Shown in pieces: positions 50,051 through 64,000 of a stretch of DNA of 64,000 bases; the first letter of the stretch is position 1, and every line of letters starts with the position of its first letter. A model generated the notes under the pieces. It was not told the DNA's origin. It saw only the letters and a program-made list of their open reading frames with translations, and did not search any database. The stretch comes from Xiphophorus maculatus. Lineage: Eukaryota > Chordata > Actinopteri > Cyprinodontiformes > Poeciliidae. Location: NCBI RefSeq assembly GCF_002775205.1, contig NC_036461.1:7911015-7975014 (forward strand), given 5' to 3'. The translations under genes and the position numbers were made by a program.

Positions 50051-53000
50051 ATGTTGGAGGGTCAATGGTCTGAAGCTTTGCGTGCTAACAAAATCAGAAC
50101 TATCTTTCACTGGCTGAAGAACCTGAATATTAAAGGTACATAAAAAATAGAAGAAACCTCTGATCTCTATATACTTCGTGAAATATTTTATGGTAGAAGG
50201 TGTGTTGTTTCATTAAACTTTACAAAGGTGATGCATGTTTGGAGGAACATCTACAAACCTTCGGCTCCTGGCTACAGAGGACATCAGAATTCACAAAAAA
50301 GGAATTGTTAACCTTGTGTAAGTATTTTGTATTTGGCAATTTATATGTGATTTTCAATGGTAGATATGTTGAAAGACATGGCTTTCAATATATCAAGATA
50401 CTTATTGACAAATGTGAGACAGTCGTCTGTGTGCTGCTGCCCACTATTTTCTCCCAATCTCTTTCTTTACTGTTAAATAATAAACACTAACCTTAACTAA
50501 GGGAAATAAGGCAGACAGTGTTTCAGGTTTTGATGAGTTCTAATGTGCTCTCATGGATAAGTTGATTATTTTGCTTGGCCCAACAGCTTTTGGAAGCTTC
50601 ACAACTGTTCCATGTTTATAACCCTTTCCAAACAAATTAATGTCTATTGTTTCTCTTATTTGGGCAAGATGTTTTTCTTATTTTGTGGATTGGAAAGGTA
50701 AAAAAAAAATCTGCTCTCTTCCTCCAAATTAATGAGTAAAAAGCACTTTAAATTGAATATTTTGTGTTAAACCTATTTTATTTATTTCAAGTTATGTAAC
50801 TGGGCACTGCCACTTTATCAAATGTCAGTTCTGAAAAAAAAATCCCACAAATCCAAAACATTCATAGTTTCTTTTTTCACCCAATAGGTTTCAGTCGTTG
50901 TCAGGGTGTGTGGATGTTCCTGGATCGGAGCTCCTTCACTGAAGTACACATCTTGCTCCAGAGGCTACAGAACCTCCTCATCTTGGTTCAGTGGTTGAGA
51001 AAACAACAAGGTCCATTCAGCAACAAGACGGATCAGCTTGACATATTCTAATCATTCCAGCACTAATGTAATCTTTTTTGACTAATTTCCAATTAGGTTT
51101 GAAGGCTCCATGTATGATCTGCAGGGACGCACAGCACTCATCGAATGGCAGACATGCCTGTTGGAACCAAGAGCTCTGCACTCTGAAACAACACATTTGG
51201 CTGGGTCGGCTGGTTCAGTGGTGGGGCATTATGGGGCTTCTGCCCAGGTTACCTGGTACTGATGTATTTGTAAATGGATGAATTGACATGATAGAAAGCA
51301 ATCACATCGCTAAAGACTTTTGTGTTCCCTGTTGTTGCTGTCAGAAGCCCAAGAACTGAAACGTATCTCTCAGATGTGGAAGGAAATGGAACTCAGCCAT
51401 CAGGAAATGTGTCTTAAAACTGTTGGGTAACACCACTGCTCTTTTCCTGTAGAGATTACAAATATTCTAATTCTACTAATATCCTTAAATTTATCCTTAA
51501 ATTTTGGTATCCTTTCTTTTTTCCCCTATTTGAATTTAGGTGGAATAAGAGAGAGATGGAAAGATGTGGCTTTTTGATCAAGGGCATGGTGATGCAGCTG
51601 TCCAAAAGACATGGGTGTATATGGACTTCTGAAGACTGCACAGATCAATGCTACCCTCCACCTTCTCTTCACTCACTTCTGAAGCTTGTCTTGGTTCCTT
51701 GTATTGACAACATGTTGGTCCAGGGTATTGTATCCAGTCAGCAATATGTCTAAGAACTCATTACATGGCATTTAAATGTACATTCCTTTGCAAAACTTTA
51801 ACATTTTCACATTTTGTCATGCTACAACCTCAAATCTCAAAGCATTTTGATTAGATTAGATTTAATAAACTAGTGGAATCCAATCCTGGAGTTTAGACCT
51901 AAAATATTACAGCTTATAGGTCAAGGGTTTGAAATTCCAGTCCTCGGACAGTCATATCTTGGTTTGCAGATGTGCCATTATTTCAGATTAGCATGGCCTT
52001 TATGATGCTGTTGGTTCATTGATGTTCCCTAATAAACCTCTACTGACTTCACAGAAACAGCGGGATATGTGGAAAAACAATTAGTTATTATGATGGACTA
52101 CTTTGTATTGGTCTATCATTTAAAATCAAAATGAAATACATCGAAGTTTGTGGTTGTAGCTTGGCATAATGTTGCAAATAATTAGTGCAGTCACCATGGA
52201 TTATGGTCCTTAATAAACTCATCCCAGCTATTATACTTCATCCTGGATGTGGCTAACTTCCTACAGTGCAAAGACAACCTTCTGCAGTCTTTTTGCCATG
52301 CTTTCACAATCCCTCACAGATTTTCCCATCAAATCAAAGCCTTCTGGATGTTTGATCATGGGCGCACAAAGGTACTCATTCAAGAACAATGAATTTGTTA
52401 AAATAGAAACAAATAAAGATGCATTTCTCTTTGGGTTCTATCATTTATATTTAAAAATAACTTGATTTGCTAAATAAAGCCCAATAAACTTTGTTCCTAG
52501 GCCTCCATGGAGCTCTTGTTGAGTCCCAAAGCTGCTGTCCCTCAATTCTCCTGGCAACATCGATGCATTATCATCTCTCTGCTGAAAAGCAAGCAGCACC
52601 ACATGGCACTGAAGTATCTCCAGTGGACAAAACCTCTCATAGAAACCATAGAGGATGCAAAACTTTGTGCAGAAGTGTTTCTTCTAAGCAGGTGCTCTCT
52701 TAGCTTCTTTACCAACTGAGTAATGTCTTGAATTATTGCTTGGCTGTTTAGTCATTCTGTTTCTCCACCTACACAGTTGTCTGTCTGATGCTTGGGCTTT
52801 GTTGAAAAGAAGCCACACAGAAAATGAGGATATGGTCATGTACTTCCTCCAGGCCTGTAAAGGTGTGAATCTACATGTTGAAGCTGTAAAATACATTTGC
52901 CATGGATGCCACGTGGGTTAATCTACATTAACTCATAAATACTACTTTACTTCACACTGCTAAGGCACACTGCTAAAGCAGCTTTTCTAACTCTTGATCA

Positions 53001-56000
53001 GGGTGAAGAAGACTGCAGCAAAGTTGAAGTATGTATCTTGCAGCAGAAGAATAAAGGTAAAAAGACATTTAAAAAATGCATCAGATGTCGAAAAAGGTGA
53101 ATTGCATGTAAGTCTTGTTTTCTTCAGATTGTTTTAGTGAAATGATACCCAGCCCACTGTCTGCTACACTGTATCAGAATCAGGCGGAGAGAACGTCTTC
53201 AGAGGAACTGGTCAAACTGGTCATGAAGGCTGTGACAGAAGTGAGAAAACCAAATCCCAGCATAAGGTACTGGGGCTTCTAAATTATCGTAAACCACACA
53301 TCAGTGACACGGGAGCATGTCAATAACTAATGTAATAATAAACTCGGGGAAGCTAGGAGAAAAAAACAACAAACGGTGACAGAAACAGATGGATCTGACT
53401 CCAAAATTAAGAATTATTTGTGATGGGGTTGAGTACTACAACATTAGGTGAGGAAACATTTGCACAAATCCTCTGTTGAAATGAAAAGCGGAGAACTTGG
53501 AGACATAAAAGAGAGCATTGCAAATCTAAGAACACAAAACCTCCTTCCAGACATAGTGGTAGTAACATTGTCAAAAGGTTTCAGTGGTGCACTGCATTAA
53601 GAGGATGGGATAATGAAAATAACAAAACTCAATTTACTCAATTTAGGCTGCATCTAGTATAACGTCCATGTCCATCATGAGTTTATGTAATTTCTGATCA
53701 GCACTAAAGCTTTGTGTTCCTTATTACAGTGAGGTTGTGTGGCCAAAGAAACCAAAGAGAAAATCAAACAGCAGAGAAATATTTCTGTCAGTGCAGGCTA
53801 TGCGCCGCCTCACTCCAAGCCCATTCTCAATGGAAGCTGTGAAAGAAACCGAACAAACAGCAAATACAGAGGATGGCCAAGGGGAACACTGTGCTCTCCA
53901 TTCTGTATGTAGTTTAAGTCCCCATAGTTTTTTTTTTAATGCATATGTATTTTCAAGTGGAACAGTCACAGATCTTTGTGTCTCTGTTACAGAATCAATC
54001 TGAAACACCGGATATTCTGACTTCTGAGAATCAAAGGTCTTTGTCTGCTCTTTCTTTCTCCTCTGCCTCATCAGCACCTCTGTTGAAACATCCTCACTTC
54101 TTTGACAGCACCATAACTTTGCAGAGGATTTCAGCTTTTCTCACTGATCAGGAGATCCAAACTAAAGAAGATGATGAAGACGATGAGGACAATTTCACCT
54201 CAGTGGATGATTCTTTGCCACAATGCTGGGAGCCAAAACTGTCACCAGATGGCGCCACAGAACAACTTTCCCTCTGTGACTTAGATAAAAGTTTAAAGTC
54301 CCAAGATAAAGTAACAGCTTATGTTTTGCAAGGTGGAGAAAATGACAGGAAGTACACACCAGGAGAGCAAGTTGCTGATGATTCTCCCAAAATGGCCACT
54401 TCAGGCTCCCACAAAAGGGAAGACCAGTCAGATGGTTTTCTGGTGATATCAGCAGACCAGGTGGGCACAACTCACAAATATGAAACTGCATATGTTCTGT
54501 TGTCTGTCTTTTACTGCACATTTTATGATCAGAAAGGGGATGAGCACCACCAGCAAAAGGAAGCTCTGGGATGTGGCATTCAAGACTTCTCCAGTACACC
54601 ATCAACAACCCTCCAAGATCCAGTGACTGACCTGAACCAAAGGTTGGTTTCAGAGGACAACACTGGCCCACCAACAATTGGTAAGCAGGACATCTCAGGT
54701 TGTAGCTCCGAGCCACCCTACAGCATCATATCACTTCTACTCTCTTGACTACTGAGAATTCCTCTGAATTTAAGTGTCTCTGGAAAATAAAGCATTTTTT
54801 AGATTGCTATACTTTTTTCTAACAACACCAAGTAGTCTGATTGTATTTCCCCTTTTCAAGTTTCATCCACACTGCCAGATGAACTGTTTTTGCCCTCTTC
54901 TCTTTAATCAACAATTCCAATTGTTTCATAGTCCTGGGTGAAAAAAGTATTTCCACCAGAAAGTCTGTACCCATCTACCTCCACTTTATCATACACAGGT
55001 TCTCAAGTAGCCAAAGGGCTCATTCCATCACTGTTCTGTTCTACCATTATATTTCTTCTCAAAAGATTTTTTTGTCCAATGAAATCAAAATTGGTTATAA
55101 TTTATCTGTTTCATGCTTTCAAGATTTAAGGTCTTCTAGCTTGAACACATATTTAACTGTGAAATCATATATTGCAGGAAAATAAATTACTTTGAGGGAA
55201 TGCTAATTAGTTCTTTTGAGAGATGACTGAATCACAGAGAAATTGTTGTGCTGCTCAAGGGTTAGAAATACAGGTAGCAGCACCAAAAGGATGGGGACTG
55301 GGGAGAGATTGGTTTCCTTAACCTTGCTGCGGCAGCCATTCATCCATAAAACACCCCCTATTTCTCCACTGCATTTCCCCCACCCCATATTCTATGCATG
55401 TGTGTGTGTGTGTGTATGGGGGAGTACCTTACAGCTCTGCAGATGCACCTCTTTTGATCACAGCTGGGCTTGTTGTCCCTCACTCATGCACATCTTTATA
55501 GCTAAGTCAAAGCTCAAAGACATGAGACTGGTTAAAAATTATGAGAATTTTCTTTTTTTACCCAATGGTTCATCTTATGTGATGGTTTCTTTTAAAAGGA
55601 ACTTTTATGCTCACACAATGCTGGCATAAAAGCAATATCTTCAACATTTACCTTTCCCAATTCATAGTTTTCCTTCTACTTGCTCACAGATAACACCACG
55701 TCTTCCTGTCTGCTTGGCCCCTCATTCACCAACAGACTGGCCAACGTCACTGATTTCTCTGCAAAGCAAACAGATGACAAACAGGTACTTTATTTTTTTC
55801 AGATCTTCATATACAGAGACGTTGTCATCAACGATGCGAAACATTATCCGACCTTTAGGGGGCACTATTGTTCTAGTTAGCTACTTGGTGTTGCTGGGAT
55901 GAGCTCATTTTTAGGCCCTTGGGATTTCTCCTCATCACAGCCCAGCAGGTGTCCTCTTTACTCCCCTTCATCCGTTGTTCTTCTGTCCTCCAGCATAAAC

Positions 56001-57837
56001 ATTACTGCTTTTAAAATCTCCCCCCACAATGATGTCATTTTTCAAACAGAAGTGCAGGTCACATTGTTGCTTTTGTACATTTGTTAAAAAATAGATGTGT
56101 CCTGCCCAGTCTGACTAGTTTCATATGGATTTTGTGCTTTTTCTTTGACCTAGAGGACTAAAGGACTCACTGGTGGTTTAAGATGTGTGGACCTCAATTT
56201 TTATGCTGATTGGGTAATGAATTATTAGGGATGTTGTATTATTATGAGACCAGAAGTATGTCCACACAAAGCTGTAGTTCATTAAACTGTATGGTTAATA
56301 AAAAATAACTACAGATTATTAACCTAACTGTGGTGCCCTGCAAAATATGTTGAAATTTACATTTTGTCATCGAAGAACTTCATTATATCTTTTCAGTATT
56401 TTGTTTGCAAGTAATGCATAATATTTAAGCTGAAGTAAAACAATACACAGTAAAACAATACACACACAATACACAATACACTGCAAATTAAAATTCTGAA
56501 ACATGTGGTGAGGATTTATACTTAGCCACCTAACACACACACACACACACACACCTACACACGCATGAAAACAGCAGATCAGGCAATCAGCCTAAAGATG
56601 AAACAGAGCCCTGAGAGTCGAAATTGAATTGGTAACACTCACAGAACAGCAAACCATCTCTGGAATACATTCAAAAAGCAATTGGTAAGCATACATTTGA
56701 GACAATACAATTAGAAAAATAACGGTTCTACTCCAGTTCCTTACTCAAACCCTGTTTTACTGCTTGTAAATTGTGAATCCAGAATGATTCTCTTTGTAAC
56801 AAGTCTGTGTCTGTCATGCCTTCTTTTAGAAACAGACGTTTAATTTTCTTGACATTTAAAGATGACCAGCTGTGTTAAAGTGTCTAGCCACAGGGAATTT
56901 CACATCTTTATCCCAAATATTACTTTCGTGTTCAGAAATGTCTGACTTTTGTTCAGTTTCACCAATCTATCCAGAGCCGCACAGGCATTTCTGTGAATAA
57001 GCTATATTATATTAATATGGTATTTGCAACTCTTCTGGAGTTCCCACAGGCATCTTGACTGATCCTCTGATTATTTCCTTTTCCAACTGTTAGTATAGAT
57101 TGACATCTATGTCTTCATAAGCTTGTAGTGCTAATGATGGATTGAACTGACTTAAAAGACATGTTTGAACTTAACTCTGCTTTAACTTCTCCACAATGTT
57201 GTCCTTAACCTGTCTGCTGGATTCCTTGGGCTTACTAATGTTATCTAACAAACCTCTAAGGCCTAGACAAAACAGCTGTATTTATACTGAGATTAATGAA
57301 CATGCAAGTGGACTGCACTGATTAGATGACCTTTACAAAAGATTTGTTGCAATGGATTTTATGTAAGCTAATTTTGAAACTAAACTTTCTTTTGGTTTGG
57401 AAAACCCAAAAGAAGGATATTTAAATTAGTAAATGTAGAAGTGCAAAATAAAAATTTAAAAATCTGGATTGAAACTGCACTGCTTGCTTAAAGAAACATG
57501 CAGCAATGTAGTCCTGGCCACTGCTACAAGTTAAAATATTCAAGGTTTAAGGTGAGATGAATGGTCTCTATTAGGGGCATTTAATCAGTGGTTGGCCCAG
57601 TGCATCCTTTCTACTGCACCCCTCAAGGGGAAAGATTAATGGGTACAGGATATTTCATTAAGCCCTTCACATCACTGCTCAGGATATGAGGCTGTAATTG
57701 TGTCTGTTTTTCATTCTTGCTTTCTGTTACAGGCAGAAGGAAAGGAGCTTGCAGGTTGGAAAGGGAAGGCTCCACAACAAAGAGTCATGAGTGGAAGAAC
57801 ACAATCCAGAAAAGGCAAACGAGTGAAGAGAACATGA
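50051..57837 (+). CDS. Short ELYS-like (AHCTF1-related) protein
   Basis: Exons: 50051-50135, 50228-50317, 50888-51010, 51097-51255, 51345-51426, 51540-51729, 52228-52371, 52501-52691, 52777-52912, 53002-53056, 53128-53266, 53730-53904, 53993-54460, 54533-54680, 55690-55784, 57733-57837; in frame, about 794 residues. Residues of about 225-400 match the alpha-helical ELYS domain: YPPPSLHSLLKLVL, then LLYFILDVANF, KAFWMFDHG, FSWQHRCIIISLLKSKQHHM and CLSDAWALLKRSH. ELYS (AHCTF1) is about 2,270 residues in human and seeds nuclear pore assembly on chromatin. Here the beta-propeller and most of the long C-terminal tail are missing; an acidic stretch (EDDEDDEDN) and a basic end (GRTQSRKGKRVKRT) remain. 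Upstream exons could exist but none were found. Several donors are weak (GTCCAT, GTATCC, GTGCTC). A nucleoporin-related role is inference only. Confidence 0.8.
51779..52175. mobile_element. Tc1-derived element with long inverted ends
   Basis: CATTTTCACATTTTGTCATG at about 51805 matches the 5' end, and TTGGTCTATCATTTAAAATC plus GTTTGTGGTTGTAG (52110-52160) the 3' end, of a common fish Tc1-like element. No transposase frame lies between. A scrap resembling a hAT-like repeat (ATTCCAGTCCTCGG, 51936-51949) is nested inside. The element fills most of the 498-bp intron between ELYS-like exons 6 and 7. Confidence 0.65.
54242..54255 (+). promoter_or_regulatory. CTCF-like motif inside an ELYS-like exon
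   Basis: TCACCAGATGGCGC fits 13 of 14 positions of CCASYAGRKGGCRS. It lies in coding sequence, so the match may be chance. Confidence 0.35.
54461..54532 (+). other. 72-nt intron, open in frame
   Basis: Between exons 53993-54460 and 54533-54680 lie 72 nt with a GTGGGC donor, a pyrimidine-rich run (TTCTGTTGTCTGTCTTTTAC) and a CAG acceptor. The stretch is 24 codons without a stop, so retention would keep the frame. Its translation is hydrophobic, unlike the polar flanks, which favours intron. Confidence 0.6.
55397..55416. repeat. (TG)n microsatellite
   Basis: About ten TG units in the intron between exons 54533-54680 and 55690-55784 of the ELYS-like gene. Confidence 0.9.
55852..55865 (+). promoter_or_regulatory. 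CTCF-like motif
   Basis: CCTTTAGGGGGCAC fits 12 of 14 positions of the CTCF core. It is intronic in the ELYS-like gene. Motif match only. Confidence 0.35.
56533..56554. repeat. (CA)n microsatellite
   Basis: About eleven CA units in the last intron of the ELYS-like gene. Confidence 0.9.
56560..57000 (-). mobile_element. Penelope-like retroelement fragment
   Basis: Minus-strand frames contain KFPVARHFNTAGHL and LLQRESFWIHNLQAV, which resemble the C-terminal endonuclease-side region of fish Penelope-like elements. It is a short, broken fossil in the last intron of the ELYS-like gene, antisense to it. The reverse-transcriptase part was not found. Confidence 0.6.
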
Positions 57838-58910
57838 TGAAAATAATGCATGAAAAAAAGAGTTTTTTGAAGACATGAATCTCGTTTATATATCATGAAC
57901 TCACACTCTGTAACACTGACCGATCAACTAAACATTGGACATACCAGCAACATGCAGTACATATTTTCTTGAATGTTTCTCAGAACTATATCTGAAAGTG
58001 TCACAAACATTATTATATATATATATATATATATTTTCACCATTGTCTGTTCAATATTAAAATGAAACATGCTGTTCCAGATAATAACACAAATACACCA
58101 CATTAAAAATCCACTGATGTTATCTTTGGAAGTGATTCCACTCTTTACATTCTTTGCTGGCTTCCCCCATGAATGGAAAAAAAATGTGATGTTTGCTTTG
58201 CAACCATAGTATCTCATGAAAAATGGATGACCTCCCAATGCTTTCTTCAGCCCATTCCCCTCTATATTTACCCAGAGTCCAGGGAATGCATTTGGGTTAG
58301 CATCCCTCCCCTTATCCCTCTCTTGTTCGGGTGAGTGAATAACTTAACACATATTTCAGGTTGACACACTTCTCCTGCGGATCTCCCCTGGGCGCCCAGT
58401 TCACGAGCCCACACGTTGTATTATTTAAAAATGGGCTTTGGAATTCTGCTCATGTAATTTCCTCTTCGGGCTTTTTTTAAATTTAAGACTTTGCCCTTGC
58501 AGTTGTTGTAGCACTTCTGATACCAGAGGTTGTCCAAGGTCTAATCAGGTAGGACATCAGCTCGACTACATTTAGTTAATTTTGTGTTGATTTAATTTAT
58601 TTATATTTATTTTTTGTGTCGATTTAATTAATTTTTTAAAAAGGATGAATCCTTCTCTTTCTAAATTAGCGATACTATTGCATAATTAAAAAGTCAAAAC
58701 AGATTTATGCATATTTCCCAGGATTTAGATTTTTTGTTACAAAAATGTCACTATATCAATTTAAGATGATATGAACAATCAATGGGGATTGCTTTCCAGT
58801 TGAATGAAATTTAATATTAGTAAATTAATAAGCAGCCATCCAGGTTAATTGGAGTAAACAGGAAAGACAATCAGAGGTTCAGATGTTGGAATGACTCCTC
58901 TAAGGACCGT

Positions 58911-59071
58911 TCCAGTGGTGTCCAAAGTCAGTCCTGGAGGGCCGGCATCCTGCATGTTTTAGTTCTCTCGCTGGTGGTAGCAACAACCTTTTCAGCATGT
59001 CAATGTTCTTCTTAAGCCTTCTAGTGAGCCATCATTGGACCCAGGTGCATCAAAACCAACCATATTTTGTT
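58911..59071 (+). mobile_element. hAT-like repeat, one half
   Basis: CCAGTGGTGTCCAAAGTCAG, a TCCTGGAGGGCCGG stretch, GCATCCTGCATGTTTTAG, then TTTTCAGCATGTCAATGTTC and a GTGAGCCATCATTGGACCC stretch. This matches the left part of a very abundant teleost inverted-repeat transposon, as I remember it. The right terminal repeat is absent. Confidence 0.65.
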
Positions 59072-59787
59072 TTGACTAAATCTAAAGTCCAGAGCATCCA
59101 TTAAAAGTTACATTTTGGGAAAAAAAAAACTTCTGCAGCTGAAAGATGAATTTTGTATGGGGTGTGTACAGTGCATAGTATTGGTGTACATTTGTTGTTT
59201 TTATTTTTATTTTTTAAATTAAACTGTAAAAGAAAATCTCCATCCCACACTTTTCTGTTATATACTTTTCAGAAGCCTTTAAAATGATATGACAATACCA
59301 TAAAACTGCCTCAGTTCTTTGGAATCAAATCAACTTTAAAGCCTAAACCTCTCACACACAAACATAACTCAAGCTAATCTGTGAGCTGATAAGATCATGA
59401 AAATCAGAGTGCAGAGCTGCAGCAAAATGACAAGGCCTAAATCACACACCAGAGAGATAATGTAAAATACTGCAGTTCGTATGATGGATACAAATAGCTT
59501 CCTGTTATCTCTAAAACACACATATAAATACTTGTCTTTATGTTGTATTGAATACTGCAAGGCAAACTACAAGAATGATGGTAATGGATCCTGGTTTGAA
59601 AAGACCCCTGATGATGAAAAAGCTATAGGTTCACATTAATGGCATATTAATTAAAATAACTCTGTATTTGTAAACCCTTTTGTTGCAGAATGTAAAACTT
59701 GAATCTTTTGACATTTTGCAACAAAAAGGTTTACAATTAAAGCTGGTGTTCATAACGTGTCTGCAGACTAGAAGCTGGGATTTTTGC

Positions 59788-59801
59788 CCACCGGAGGGCG
59801 C
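59788..59801 (+). promoter_or_regulatory. CTCF-like motif in a GC-richer patch
   Basis: CCACCGGAGGGCGC fits 13 of 14 positions of CCASYAGRKGGCRS and is followed by TGTGAG. The surrounding 165 bp are clearly richer in GC than the spacer and show no reading frame I recognise. Confidence 0.45.
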
Positions 59802-60734
59802 TGTGAGAAGGCAACGTCCCACCAAGGGGACAGAGACACCTTGCTCAGCTCGGCAGATGGGCTCATTGGAGCATGTCAGATGGCTGCGACAGGCCGCTAC
59901 CTGCCCTTCCCTTAAGACTGTCACCATGTATAAACAAACCATTACTCTTATTTTTGAGTATGCATAGCAAAATGTAGTCAAATATAATCAGTGCAATAAG
60001 GATATGTTACATCTCATATTATTAGAATACAATATGACACATATCTCATGTATCACATGAGATATGTTACATCTCATGTAAAAGATCAGTACTTTGAAAA
60101 ACATGATTTTTTAATTAGAATTTGATATTTTATTATTTTTCTACTTGATAATTGTCTATTTGTATTCATTGTAGTTAAAACATTTTACTGCAGATGATGA
60201 AATGTGTTGGTAGCCATAATAAAAATGTCAAGGTTTGTTTAAATAAAAATATTGTTTAATGCCAAAATTATCATTAATATGTTATTATTATAATCATATT
60301 TGGAGTACGTCCTAGGACCACATTATTGGGCCAGAGGAAGGGCAGCATTCGAGAAAACGTGTTGAAGACAAAAACTGGATACTAAATGATAGAAGGCAAA
60401 ATAAAGATCTGCACTGAAAAACAGAACTCAACAGGGTCTTTCCAATGAAAAGCTAAAACTACAATCAGAATTGTATCAAATACTTGAAGTTCTTAAAGTA
60501 CAGAAGATAATGTAGAAGGAATCTTTATGATAAAAAAAATATAAAGTATGGAGCACCAGATGTGTCCCAAAAAAGTCTAAGAGATCATGAACTCCCTAGT
60601 TCATACTGTGGTGATAAAACTGTTCGGTTTTTATATTTTGCTTACTCTTCTTTATTTCTCTTGCATGAGATATTTATCAAAATGCAGTTTGTAACTTCTT
60701 TTGGGAGATATGAAAATAAAAAACAATTGTTTTA

Positions 60735-60735
60735 C

Positions 60736-60791
<56 letters not shown>
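60735..60791. repeat. (TTA)n microsatellite
   Basis: About 19 TTA units. They cause poly-Tyr or poly-Asn open frames that are not genes. Confidence 0.97.
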
Positions 60792-60926
60792 GATACAAGT
60801 ACATTGTGTTTAACCCAACATAGCCACCGCAAGGAACCGTGCAAATCAGTTTTGGTCAAATCCACTCCAACTGTAGTAGTTGCGCTCTAAAACGTGGCAG
60901 CTCTTAAATCCTTCTCAGCAGTTTAA

Positions 60927-63184
<2,258 letters not shown>

Positions 63185-64000
63185 AAACTACAAATCTCTC
63201 ATCTCTGCCCTACAGTGCTCGTCACAAGTTCACATGCGCTCGACATCCACATGGATCTCGTTTTTAGATATTGATGATGCATTTAAACCGTTTTTTAGGG
63301 TGGACTGATAATACAACAAGCAACTTCACAGAATTTCATGAACAATTACATCCACAGGTTATCTCTAATCTATTGGTCAAAATGTCAGGTTAGGTTGTAG
63401 AGATGTTAAATTCTGGCCTTAATTTTTCACTACTGTTGTGGGAAAAAAAATTATTTGCCAGGCAATTTTAGTTTAAATCCCTAAATTAGGTTTATTTATG
63501 TGCTGCACAAAAACAAGAAAAAATGAAGCTCTCAATAAAAGCTCCATCAAACAGTCACCACATATGTTTTTTCTTTTCTTTTTTTTTCTCCCAAGGACAA
63601 GACAGTGGAGAGACTGTCTGTCAGAATTCTTGTTTTAAAATTCAGTGTAGTGAGTTGCTGTAACACCAGTTTAGCATAAAAAACTGTTGAAATGCACAAC
63701 TAAAAACCCAAATAAATATGAAAGTAGTTGTGAGTTTATGTAAACCTACTTGTGACCAGAACTGTAGGTTCTCATCTGCCATAAGATTCACCAACGTTTG
63801 CCTGTGGAGACAATCAAAATGAATTGGCTTCTGCTTTACATTGTCATAGAATCAAATCAAATGGATCATTTTCTTCCTTGGATGAAAGTCATAGTCAGAC
63901 AAAAATCTGCAGGTTTTAACCATTGCTTATTGAGTACAAACCAAGCCAACTATTTACCTGAAACATATACTTGAGTTTTCTTCAACTCTTAATTTTCTAG
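63185..64000 (+). other. tmem179 3' UTR and flank
   Basis: An AATAAA at 63534-63539 (in CTCAATAAAAGC) is a likely polyadenylation signal, 350 bp after the stop. Another, AAATAAATATG, is near 63710. No further gene is seen to the window end. Confidence 0.6.

Noticed and set aside
54195-54716. 173-codon minus-strand frame
   Set aside because: It is antisense to ELYS-like exons 14 and 15 and shows no domain.
60562-60865. Open frames with poly-Tyr (plus) and poly-Asn (minus)
   Set aside because: Both are translations of the (TTA)n microsatellite.

Overview
The window looks like nuclear DNA of a teleost fish. The genes are vertebrate type with GT-AG introns. Non-coding DNA is AT-rich and carries fish-typical repeats: Tc1/mariner relics, hAT-like and piggyBac-like MITEs, L2/Rex-type and RTE-type LINE ends, a Penelope-like fragment and a solo LTR. 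I do not name a species.

Layout. (1) 1533-8472 (+): the last eight coding exons of a GABA-A receptor gamma-1 subunit (gabrg1); the signal-peptide exon lies left of the window. (2) 8473-31137: about 22.7 kb with no gene I can support, holding a 526-bp solo LTR with target duplication, a hAT-like MITE, a degenerate array and old transposon pieces. (3) 31138-34718 (-): glucosamine-6-phosphate deaminase 2 (gnpda2), six coding exons; gabrg1 and gnpda2 are also near neighbours in tetrapods. (4) 36479-38312 (-): a two-exon cytochrome c oxidase subunit 8 gene. (5) 39701-44238 (+): peropsin (rrh), seven exons. (6) 45214-47641 (-): a peripherin-2/RDS-like retinal tetraspanin, three exons, tail to tail with rrh. 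(7) 50051-57837 (+): a gene of about 16 coding exons for a short ELYS-like protein (about 794 residues) with the ELYS alpha-helical domain but no beta-propeller. (8) 61116-63184 (+): tmem179, four exons.

All exon models were built by hand from reading frame, splice sites and remembered family sequences. Each closes in frame from exon to exon. Two genes serve the eye (rrh in retinal pigment epithelium, the peripherin in photoreceptor outer segments) and sit 975 bp apart. The other neighbours have no evident joint function.

The items most worth a second look are the propeller-less ELYS paralogue, the mixed gamma-1/gamma-2 state of the benzodiazepine-site residues in gabrg1, a 24-bp copy of an rrh exon inside an rrh intron, a GC-AG intron in the peripherin gene, a long near-perfect palindrome at 35981-36081, and CTCF-like motifs pointing apart on either side of the rrh/peripherin pair.
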